A DNA stretch of 44,768 nt from Comamonadaceae bacterium (lineage in GTDB: Bacteria > Pseudomonadota > Gammaproteobacteria > Burkholderiales > Burkholderiaceae_C), in the NCBI GenBank assembly GCA_947373105.1, contig CANBWK010000012.1, positions 1 to 44,768 of the forward strand, read 5' to 3'. Position 1 is the first letter of the stretch. Each line of letters begins with the position of its first letter. The notes under the pieces were generated by a model. It did no database searches. It was not told the origin of the DNA and saw nothing but the letters and a program-made list of their open reading frames with translations. The position numbers and the translations under genes are program-made. Of this stretch, positions 8,417 to 15,525 are shown in pieces.

Positions 8417-9922
8417 ATGACTGCTGCAGTTTTGAACCAAGCCTTTTGGCTGGTCTTTGATCCCTATGTCTTGATGGTGATTTTGTGCTCTGCCATTTTT
8501 GGCTTGTTTGTGGGGGCGATTCCTGGATTGAGCGCCACCATGGCCACAGCTTTGCTGGTTCCCATCACTTTTTTCATGCCTCCGGTGCCTGCGATCGCAG
8601 CCATCGTCACTGCGACTGCAATGGCTATTTTTTCAGGTGATATCCCTGGCGCACTGTTAAGAATTCCTGGCACACCAGCCTCAGCGGCCTACACCGATGA
8701 GGCCTATCAAATGACACTCAAGGGGCAGGCAGAGATCGCGCTGGGGGCGGGATTGGTTTTTTCTGCCATAGGTGGCTTGTTTGGCACCTTGGTCATGGTG
8801 CTGTTCTCCCCTGCTTTGGCTGAGATTGCGTTGAAATTCTCTTCCTTTGAGTACTTTTGGCTAGTTGTACTGGGTCTGGCTGGCGCCGTTTTCATAGGTA
8901 ATACGAGCGTTTTGAAAGCCTGTATTTCATTGCTATTGGGCTTATTAATTGCCTGCATCGGCTTGGAGAACCCTGCGGCGCTGCCACGTTTTACTTTCGG
9001 CATGAATGAACTTATGAGCGGCGTGGAGTTGATCCCAATGATGGTCGGCATGTTCGCTGTATCTGAATTACTGCGCTACATCACCAATCTCGATCCGCCA
9101 CCGATGATTGCTACGGAAAAAATTGGCAACATTTTCAATGGCATGTGGGATTTACTGAAAAAATACCGCTGGCCTTTGGTTCGTGGCAGCGCCTTGGGAA
9201 CAATCATCGGCATTCAACCCGGATCAGGCGCAGACATGGCCTCATGGCTGAGCTACGCCATGAGCAAGAAATTCTCTAAAGAACCTGAAAAATTTGGCAC
9301 AGGCCATGTTGAAGGCATTGTGGAATCAGGGGCTGCAAATAACTCTTCTTTGGCTGGGGCATGGATTCCGGCGATTGTCTTTGGCATCCCTGGCGACTCT
9401 ATAACAGCCATTGCAATTGGCGTTTTGTATTTGAAAAACATGAACCCCGGGCCGATGATTTTTGTCAACAACCCAGAGAACATTTACGCAATTTTTCTGG
9501 TCTTCATTCTGGCCAATATCATCATGGTCCCCCTGGGCTGGCTGACTGTTCGTGTCTCGACCAAAATTTTACGCGTGCCGCGCAACATACTGATGCCCAT
9601 TATTTTGTTGTTCTGCATTGTGGGTTCATTTTCAATCAACAATTCGGTGTGGGGTGTGACGTTGATCCTATTTTTCGGACTCGTGTCTTTTGTACTAGAG
9701 GAAAACGGCTTTCCTGTAGCGCCCGCCATTTTGGGGGTCGTGCTGGGCACCATGATGGAAGAGAACTTCGTCACCTCAATGATCAAGTCCGATGGCGACC
9801 CACTGGTCTTTTTCACGCGACCCATTGCGATGTGGCTCGCGGCCAGCACCTTCATCATCTTGTTGTGGCCTGTCGGCACCTGGGCATGGGACAAACTGCG
9901 CAGTCCCAAAATTGCGGCGTGA
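8417..9922 (+). CDS. Tripartite tricarboxylate transporter large membrane subunit (TctA family)
   Basis: The 501-residue, very hydrophobic protein has roughly ten to twelve membrane helices. The conserved TctA motif GAIPGLSATMATALLVP lies near residues 32-48, and the second, repeat-related motif IIGIQPGSGADMASWLSYA lies in the middle. It is the translocation subunit that takes substrate from the upstream binding protein. Its stop codon overlaps the first bases of a perfect palindrome at 9921-9958 that separates it from the convergent puuD gene. Length is normal. Confidence 0.93.
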   Translation: MTAAVLNQAFWLVFDPYVLMVILCSAIFGLFVGAIPGLSATMATALLVPITFFMPPVPAIAAIVTATAMAIFSGDIPGALLRIPGTPASAAYTDEAYQMTLKGQAEIALGAGLVFSAIGGLFGTLVMVLFSPALAEIALKFSSFEYFWLVVLGLAGAVFIGNTSVLKACISLLLGLLIACIGLENPAALPRFTFGMNELMSGVELIPMMVGMFAVSELLRYITNLDPPPMIATEKIGNIFNGMWDLLKKYRWPLVRGSALGTIIGIQPGSGADMASWLSYAMSKKFSKEPEKFGTGHVEGIVESGAANNSSLAGAWIPAIVFGIPGDSITAIAIGVLYLKNMNPGPMIFVNNPENIYAIFLVFILANIIMVPLGWLTVRVSTKILRVPRNILMPIILLFCIVGSFSINNSVWGVTLILFFGLVSFVLEENGFPVAPAILGVVLGTMMEENFVTSMIKSDGDPLVFFTRPIAMWLAASTFIILLWPVGTWAWDKLRSPKIAA

Positions 9923-9958
9923 AGAGAACAAAACCACGGCCGTGGTTTTGTTCTCTTC
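9921..9958. terminator. Perfect 38-bp palindrome between convergent tctA and puuD
   Basis: The 19-base arm GAAGAGAACAAAACCACGG is followed directly by its exact reverse complement, giving a loop-free perfect palindrome. Its first two bases belong to the tctA stop codon, and it ends 6 bp before the puuD stop codon on the other strand. Each strand reads a strong hairpin that contains the A-run and T-run in the stem, so it probably acts as a shared bidirectional terminator. There is no long T-tract after the stem, so intrinsic termination is inferred. Confidence 0.7.
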
Positions 9959-9964
9959 ATTCCT

Positions 9965-11176
9965 TCAATCCACCTTAGCACCTGATTGAAACCAGCGACC
10001 GATAAGGGCCCGCTCTTCGTCGGTGATACCCGTGGCATTGTTCATGGGCATTTGCCGGGTAATCACCACTTGCTGGTAGACGTTTTGAGCGTGTTGTTTG
10101 ACCAGCTCAGCGCTGTCCACGCGCACGTTTTTCATCTGCACTTGTTCTGCGTGACACATGTAGCAGCGTTGTTCCAGCACGGTCTTAACTTGGGCAAAGA
10201 CCACAGGAACAGCAGTCGCTGCTGACGCTGTAGGCGCAACAGGCCTCAAGGCCACGATCACGCCAGCAATCAGTATCACACCCACGGCCGCAAATGGCCA
10301 GGGGTTGGCGGCGCGGCCCAAGTGGTAGCCATGGCGCTGCACAAAGAACTGGCGGATCAAAGCACCAGCAAACATCATCACAAACAGCAGCACCCAGCGC
10401 TGCTGGTGCGTGTACAAAAAGCTGTAGTGGTTACTCAGCATCGCAAAGATCACAGGCAGCGTGAAATACGTGTTGTGTACGCTGCGCTGTTTACCGCGCT
10501 TGCCGTGAATGGCCAACGCATTGGCATCGTATTTTTCACCGTTGGTCATGGCGGCCACCACTTTGCGCTGACCGGGGATGATCCAGAAGAACACGTTGGC
10601 GCTCATGGCCGTGGCAATCATTGCGCCCACCAGCAAAAAGGCTGCTCGGCCTGCAAACAAATGGTTGGCCAACCACGAAGCAAAGGCGATGACCACCATC
10701 ATGAGGCCCGCGACGATGAGTTCGCCGTTTTGACGGAAGCCAAACACGCGGCATACCACGTCGTAAACGATCCAGAAAGCGGCCAAAAAACCCACCGCAC
10801 AAGAGCCAGCCATCACGGGCGTCCAGTCCATCAGCGATTTGTCGATCAAAAACGTGCCGGCATTCCAAAGATACAGCACCGTGAACAGCGCAAAGCCGCT
10901 CAACCAACTGGAATAGCTTTCCCAATAAAACCAATGCAATTTGGTGTGAATGATCTTGGGGGCCACCATGTATTTTTGGGGGTTGTAAAAACCGCCGCCG
11001 TGCACCGCCCACATGGCACCGCCCACGCCTTTTTCTAGCAAATCGGGCGAATTGGGTTTTTGCAGGTTATTGTCTAAAAAGACAAAGTAAAACGATGAAC
11101 CAATCCAGGCGATGGCGGTGATGACATGCACCCAGCGCAGCAAAAGATTGGCCCATTCCAGCAGATAAGCTTCCAT
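9965..11176 (-). CDS. puuD: Membrane-bound urate hydroxylase PuuD with C-terminal cytochrome c domain
   Basis: The 403-residue protein oxidises urate to 5-hydroxyisourate in the inner membrane and passes electrons through a fused c-type cytochrome. The N-terminal urate-oxidase-N domain (about 1-300) has eight or so hydrophobic helices and begins LLRWVHVITAIAWIGSSFYF. A haem c site CYMCH is at residues 338-342, with a later methionine (RQMPMNNAT) as the likely axial ligand. This is the described alternative to soluble uricase. The start has no competitor. A TGTATACA operator lies about 105 bp upstream. It is 154 bp downstream of xdhC on the same strand, and hiuH, encoding the next step, is 10 kb away. 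Confidence 0.94.
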   Translation of the reverse strand: MEAYLLEWANLLLRWVHVITAIAWIGSSFYFVFLDNNLQKPNSPDLLEKGVGGAMWAVHGGGFYNPQKYMVAPKIIHTKLHWFYWESYSSWLSGFALFTVLYLWNAGTFLIDKSLMDWTPVMAGSCAVGFLAAFWIVYDVVCRVFGFRQNGELIVAGLMMVVIAFASWLANHLFAGRAAFLLVGAMIATAMSANVFFWIIPGQRKVVAAMTNGEKYDANALAIHGKRGKQRSVHNTYFTLPVIFAMLSNHYSFLYTHQQRWVLLFVMMFAGALIRQFFVQRHGYHLGRAANPWPFAAVGVILIAGVIVALRPVAPTASAATAVPVVFAQVKTVLEQRCYMCHAEQVQMKNVRVDSAELVKQHAQNVYQQVVITRQMPMNNATGITDEERALIGRWFQSGAKVD

Positions 11177-11279
11177 CAGGGGGCTCCAAGCTGCTCACCA
11201 CTGCGGGCGCTGTGAGCAGTCATTCGGTCGCGAACAAGGTCAGTTAAAGCCTTTGCACCGCTGCGACCAGAGTGGCTAA

Positions 11280-11305
11280 GTGTATACAATTTTGAAGACA
11301 AAGCA
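11280..11305 (-). promoter_or_regulatory. Putative purine-regulon operator upstream of puuD
   Basis: A TGTATACA palindrome at 11281-11288 sits in GTGTATACAATTTT and is followed, 15 bases from its first base, by AGACAAAGCA (11296-11305). The same two elements with identical spacing occur upstream of the NCS2 permease at 27622-27646. The GTGTATACAATTTT part is identical at 21450-21463 between hiuH and gntR. Short palindromes of this kind are typical GntR/FCD operators. Assignment to the GntR protein at 21487 is inferred. Confidence 0.65.
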
Positions 11306-11330
11306 AGCACGAGTGGATCTGTCTCACGCT

Positions 11331-12143
11331 TCATTTTTCAAGCAGCAAGAGTTGTGCAGCAACCGCTATCGCAATGACTTCGGGCTCTTTGCCATGGATA
11401 CCCGGCACACCAATGGGGCTGGTCACATGGTCGCACTCGGCATCGGTAAATCCGCGCTCTCGCAATCGACTGCGAAAAGTCGCCCATTTGGTGGCGCTGC
11501 CAATCAAACCCACATAAGGCAAGTCACCCTTATTGCGTTGCCGCAAAAGGCAAGCCATGACCACGTCCAAGTCTTCGGCATGACTGAAGCTCATGATCAA
11601 GACACGGCTGTTGGTTGCCAATTCAGCCACGGCGGCCTGAACAGGATTGGAGTGTTCGCATTCAACTTGTGCGGGCATGCCTGGCGGAAAAATTTCATCT
11701 CGGCTGTCTATCCAGCGCACCCAAAAGGGCAATGTCGCCAGTATCTGCACCAATGCTTTGCCCACATGCCCACCACCAAATAAAGCCAAGGGCTGCAGGC
11801 TGCGGCGATGTGTATGTTGGAGGTCAGGCACATCTTGCAAGGTCACCCGGGTTAAGCGCAGAACCACAACACCGCCACAGCACTGGCCGAGGCTGGGGCC
11901 CAGCACAAAGCGCTTTTCAACAGGCTCCATGTCATGCGAGGTCTTGGCTTGCGCTAACAAAGCTCTGGCATCGGCTATGGCTTCGAACTCCAAATGCCCT
12001 CCCCCAATGGTGCCCCATTCGCCTTGCGCAAAGACGAGCATCCAGGTTCCCGTTTCACGCGGCACTGAACCTTGGGTGCTGTGCACTCTGATGGTGACAG
12101 CCGGTTCGTTTTGCAAACGTTGCATCCATGAATCAAAAAGCAT
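11331..12143 (-). CDS. xdhC: Xanthine dehydrogenase accessory protein XdhC
   Basis: The 270-residue protein matches XdhC, which binds molybdenum cofactor and inserts its sulfurated form into xanthine dehydrogenase. The N-terminal XdhC domain shows GSVPRETGTWMLV and TIGGGHLEFEAI. The C-terminal Rossmann-like part shows LALFGGGHVGKAL and YVGLIGSATKW. It is separated from xdhAB by five kilobases' worth of other genes starting at the plus-strand lipoprotein, instead of following xdhB directly. A degenerate TGTATTCA element lies 27 bp before its start. It probably continues into puuD, 154 bp downstream, although puuD also has its own operator. Confidence 0.93.
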   Translation of the reverse strand: MLFDSWMQRLQNEPAVTIRVHSTQGSVPRETGTWMLVFAQGEWGTIGGGHLEFEAIADARALLAQAKTSHDMEPVEKRFVLGPSLGQCCGGVVVLRLTRVTLQDVPDLQHTHRRSLQPLALFGGGHVGKALVQILATLPFWVRWIDSRDEIFPPGMPAQVECEHSNPVQAAVAELATNSRVLIMSFSHAEDLDVVMACLLRQRNKGDLPYVGLIGSATKWATFRSRLRERGFTDAECDHVTSPIGVPGIHGKEPEVIAIAVAAQLLLLEK

Positions 12144-12167
12144 TTCGAGGCAACTTTCTCACATTGG

Positions 12168-12180
12168 TTTGTATTCAAAT
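12168..12180 (-). promoter_or_regulatory. Degenerate TGTATACA-like operator upstream of xdhC
   Basis: TTTGTATTCAAAT contains TGTATTCA (12170-12177), one base different from the TGTATACA core seen at three other purine genes. It lies 27 bp before the xdhC start and 66 bp before the divergent lipoprotein gene. A single mismatch in an AT-rich 8-mer is weak evidence, so this is a candidate only. Confidence 0.3.
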
Positions 12181-12242
12181 CAGGTTCAGGGTGACACAAT
12201 CTGCCTGAAGATTAATTTGTTTATTTTCACCGTTTTCCAGTC

Positions 12243-12791
12243 ATGAACTTTTTACGCCAGCATATTCAATTCAAGGACTGCAGATTCCCGGCCGTGATCG
12301 CGGCCGTCATCATGGCCATGCTTGCAGCTTGCACAACCCCGCCTGCACCGCCACCCCCTGCGCCTATCCCTGTGCCTACTGTGCGCCCGTTACCACCTGC
12401 GCCCGTGCCGCAACCCCTCCCGCAGGTTGTTGCACCTGAAAGCACGAACAATTCACAGGCCAGCACACCGCGTGAATACCGCAAAGACGCTGCAATGCAC
12501 TTGTACAAACTGAACGGCAACCGCATTTACAAGGGCCGCTTACCGCCGATGCTTTACGCCATTGGCGTGCTCGATGTGGAGTTGGATCGCCAAGGTCGCG
12601 TCATGGCCACGAATTGGAAACGAGCCCCTACCCATGCACCAGAGGTGATGGCCGAAATCGAAAAGACAGTTCGCAAAGCTGCGCCCTATCCCGCCCCCGC
12701 TCGCATGGGTAAAGTTATTTACACCGATGTGTGGCTTTGGCACAAAAGCGGCAAGTTCCAACTCGATACGCTGACCGAAGGCCAGGACTGA
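12243..12791 (+). CDS. Proline-rich lipoprotein with TonB C-terminal-like domain
   Basis: The 182-residue protein has an N-terminal hydrophobic stretch ending in a lipobox (MLAAC, cysteine near residue 29), then a Pro-rich linker (about 32-65) that could span part of the periplasm. The C-terminal portion (about 85-170) looks like a TonB C-terminal-type fold: VLDVELDRQGRVMATNWKRA, then a helix PEVMAEIEKTVRKAAPYPAP and a final strand VIYTDVWLWHKSG. Unlike TonB it is probably lipidated and not a transmembrane energy transducer. It is the only plus-strand gene in the xdh region and ends 6 bp before the convergent thioesterase gene. Its role is unknown. Confidence 0.8.
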   Translation: MNFLRQHIQFKDCRFPAVIAAVIMAMLAACTTPPAPPPPAPIPVPTVRPLPPAPVPQPLPQVVAPESTNNSQASTPREYRKDAAMHLYKLNGNRIYKGRLPPMLYAIGVLDVELDRQGRVMATNWKRAPTHAPEVMAEIEKTVRKAAPYPAPARMGKVIYTDVWLWHKSGKFQLDTLTEGQD

Positions 12792-12797
12792 GTCCCT

Positions 12798-13604
12798 TTA
12801 ATCTTTGTAGTAAACCGTCTGGTGCGTCGTGGCCAACAAGTGGCCGTCGTGACTCCACATCTCGCCACTTTGGTCGAAAAAACCATTGTGAAACTTTTGA
12901 CCACGGGCTGTTCCGATCAGATAACGCTCACCTTGTGCTGCCAATGCAGCTTCATCGGCATGAAAATAGGTGGTGATGGAGATCGTGCCAATGGGCGTGA
13001 GACGGCGACGGCGCAGAAAAATACGCGGAAAAAAGCAATCGCTGATCGAAGCCAGAGAAGCGAAATCTAAAGGCCGAGGCGGATCGTCACGTATCCATTG
13101 GCTGGATCTGGAATCGGATTGCTCTTGACCTTTAAAGTCACTGAACACATCGCCTTCTGAAAAACGCATATCGTATTGCTGAACCCATGAGGGTTGTTTT
13201 AAGGTGGGCCTTCTGAACATAGACTCTGGCGATGGCATGTCCTGCGGGGCTTGCGTCTCTGTCGCGGACCACGCCTGGCGTCGCGTTGCAAACACGGCAG
13301 TGGCCAAGGTCACCACGCCGCTGGGTTGCGATGCTTCCATCACCCAGTGCTGGGTGGATCGATTGGTCCGCACCGCACGGGCAGTCACCGTGAAGGGGCC
13401 ATCAGCAACAGCGGCAGCAAAATTGACAGTCAAGGCAATAGGCATGCCTAACCGATCGGGGTGCTGCAACACCGCATTCAGCATCACAGCACAGGTCACC
13501 CCACCGTAAGGCCCGACCAAGTTGGTATAGGCACTCGATGTGTGGGCTTGGTAAGTCCCGGGGCCTGTCGCCGTTAATTGGATGGCTTGATCAAATGGAT
13601 GCAT
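12798..13604 (-). CDS. Acyl-CoA thioesterase family protein (TesB-like double hot-dog)
   Basis: The 268-residue protein has two hot-dog halves. The first shows NLVGPYGGVTCAVMLNAVL with a following LTVNFAAAV strand, and the second includes LDFASLASISDCFFPRIF and ISITTYFHAD. This is the layout of the TesB/4HBT_3-type thioesterases that hydrolyse acyl-CoA. The substrate is not predictable. It begins 3 bp after the HAD gene stop on the same strand, so the two are probably co-transcribed with the MFS and xdhAB genes. No obvious role in purine breakdown. Confidence 0.82.
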   Translation of the reverse strand: MHPFDQAIQLTATGPGTYQAHTSSAYTNLVGPYGGVTCAVMLNAVLQHPDRLGMPIALTVNFAAAVADGPFTVTARAVRTNRSTQHWVMEASQPSGVVTLATAVFATRRQAWSATETQAPQDMPSPESMFRRPTLKQPSWVQQYDMRFSEGDVFSDFKGQEQSDSRSSQWIRDDPPRPLDFASLASISDCFFPRIFLRRRRLTPIGTISITTYFHADEAALAAQGERYLIGTARGQKFHNGFFDQSGEMWSHDGHLLATTHQTVYYKD

Positions 13605-13607
13605 TTT

Positions 13608-14339
13608 TTAAATTGAAGAGGGAAGCCACGCATGCAATTGCGAAAGACTGTTGATGAAATGAACGCGATCTGCCACTTCGGCAGGCAATCCTTGGCGGAC
13701 ATGCAGACTGAAAACCTGCATACCCGCCGCCAAACCTGCGCGTAAGCCTGGCAGGCTGTCTTCAACCACGGCGCAGTTTTCAGGCGCGCAATTCAAGGCT
13801 GAGGCGACATGAAGAAACAATTCGGGATCGGGTTTGAAGCGCCCGACCTCTGGCGCGCAAAACAAGCGCTCACCAATCAAGTCTCTCAATCCAGTGATAC
13901 CCAAGGTCAACTCGGCTTTTTCACGCGGACCATTGGTTCCGATGGCAAACGGTATTTGCAAGGTGTGAAGCTGTTGCAACAAGACTTTGGCACCCGGAAT
14001 TTCTTGTAAATCCTGACGAAAACGGATGGCCATATTGGCGCGCAGTTGTGTGACAAATAAAGCCTCATCAAAAGGCCGCTGGTCTGAGGGGATGTGTTTG
14101 GCCAACTCGACCGCACATTGGGCCATGGGCTTGCCGCCAAACTGTGCGTGCATGTCTTCACGCCGCCATGGTGCGCCCAATGCACAAGCCATCTCATGCA
14201 AAACCTCAAGCCCCATCAACTCGCTGTCGACCAGTGTGCCGTCCAGGTCAAAAATAAAAGCAGATGGTTTTTTTTGAGCGCTCAAATCGGTGTACTCAGC
14301 ACTGCGATCATGCCGTTGCAGCTTGCTCTTGCGCCGCAC
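13608..14339 (-). CDS. HAD-superfamily phosphatase (phosphoglycolate phosphatase-like)
   Basis: The HAD motifs are FIFDLDGTLVDSE (motif I, nucleophile and acid-base aspartates), GTNGPREKAEL (motif II region), a lysine in KPDPELF (motif III) and VVEDSLPGLRAGLAAGM (motif IV). The helical cap between motifs I and II is of the beta-phosphoglucomutase/phosphoglycolate type. The longest frame starts at a GTG at 14339, overlapping the MFS gene by 32 bp; an in-frame TTG at 14285 just before the conserved domain is an alternative, so the start is uncertain. Substrate unknown. Confidence 0.82.
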   Translation of the reverse strand: MRRKSKLQRHDRSAEYTDLSAQKKPSAFIFDLDGTLVDSELMGLEVLHEMACALGAPWRREDMHAQFGGKPMAQCAVELAKHIPSDQRPFDEALFVTQLRANMAIRFRQDLQEIPGAKVLLQQLHTLQIPFAIGTNGPREKAELTLGITGLRDLIGERLFCAPEVGRFKPDPELFLHVASALNCAPENCAVVEDSLPGLRAGLAAGMQVFSLHVRQGLPAEVADRVHFINSLSQLHAWLPSSI

Positions 14340-15525
14340 TCGGCAGCAAACTCAGGATCAATGTGGTGACCACCGAAAATCCGGCCAGCAGTATCAGTGA
14401 ATCCGCAAACCCCATGGCTTTAACGACCGGCCCCAAAGCCCAAACAGACAAAGAGCTGACAGCAAAAGAAACCCCCAGCCGCATGCCCGAGACACGAGAA
14501 CGCAAACGGTCGTCTACATAACGGGCGATCATGAAATCAGTGAACGGAATCGAACCAAAGACGAAGACCATCACGCCGGTGAGCGCAACAAACAACCACC
14601 ACCCTTGGGCTTGCGAAGCCAGCAGCAGCATCGGTATCTGGCCGATGACCATGAACATGAAAAATTTCTTCAGGGCAAAACGATGGATGAGATGACCCAC
14701 AACCACCTGCGCCAGTGAAGCAATGGCATACACCACGGCCAACACCATGCCTAAAGCTGCAGGGTCTTGCATCACGTCGCGAAAACGTTCAGTCACCAAT
14801 TGGCCATTGCCATTGGTGGTGAAGTTGAACAAAACACTGCTGGTGATGGCTGCAGCCGTCATCACCAGCAAAGCACGCGTCAACATGGCGGGCGTCAGGT
14901 TCACTTTGGCGCCGCCTTTGCGTTTGGCAGGTGAGACGGCTTCAGCCGGACAATGTCGTGCAAAGATAAAACCGCACACTATAGCGGCCATACCAGGCAA
15001 GATGAAAGCAGCGCGCCAGCCCCACCATTGAATCAAAAATCCCGTCAGCAAAGCGGCCACGGCCACACCCAAGTTGCCCACAAGACCATTGAAACCAATG
15101 GTGGCCCCGGGGTTGATGGCGCGCTCCAACAACATGGGAATGCCCACTGGATGGTAGATCGAGGCGAAGACACCGATCAAGGTCAAGCTGACCGCCAACT
15201 GCCACACATTTTGCGATAAGGCCGTAAGAACAGAGGCTGCGCCAATTCCAAAAAAGAAGACCAACATCATGCTGCGGCGGCCCCATAAATCACCCAATCG
15301 CCCCGCAGGCAATGAACCCAAGCCAAACATGAAGAATGCACCTGCACCGTAAGGCATGAGGTCTTGCCATTGCTGGACTCCGAGGTCGGCCGCAATGGTG
15401 GTCACTGCTGCTGCAAAAATCAACAAGAAAAGGTGGTCCAGTGCATGTGCAATATTCAACAAGCCCCTGACCACCTTTGGATGATCGACCGGTATGTTTG
15501 GCATGGGGGCGGCTTGAGCGTTCAT
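14308..15525 (-). CDS. Major facilitator superfamily transporter
   Basis: The 405-residue protein has about twelve hydrophobic segments and the MFS loop 2-3 motif in GSLPAGRLGDLWGRRSMM. Its ATG overlaps the xdhB stop by 4 bp, which strongly suggests translational coupling with xanthine dehydrogenase. A role in moving a purine, urate or ureide is therefore attractive, but the sequence alone does not fix the substrate. Downstream it overlaps the HAD gene. Confidence 0.85.
   Translation of the reverse strand: MNAQAAPMPNIPVDHPKVVRGLLNIAHALDHLFLLIFAAAVTTIAADLGVQQWQDLMPYGAGAFFMFGLGSLPAGRLGDLWGRRSMMLVFFFGIGAASVLTALSQNVWQLAVSLTLIGVFASIYHPVGIPMLLERAINPGATIGFNGLVGNLGVAVAALLTGFLIQWWGWRAAFILPGMAAIVCGFIFARHCPAEAVSPAKRKGGAKVNLTPAMLTRALLVMTAAAITSSVLFNFTTNGNGQLVTERFRDVMQDPAALGMVLAVVYAIASLAQVVVGHLIHRFALKKFFMFMVIGQIPMLLLASQAQGWWLFVALTGVMVFVFGSIPFTDFMIARYVDDRLRSRVSGMRLGVSFAVSSLSVWALGPVVKAMGFADSLILLAGFSVVTTLILSLLPSAAQEQAATA

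Noticed and set aside
10322-11038. 238-codon plus-strand open frame opposite puuD
   Set aside because: It is antisense to a clear PuuD reading frame, is rich in His, Gln and Arg as expected of a shadow frame, and has no recognisable domain.
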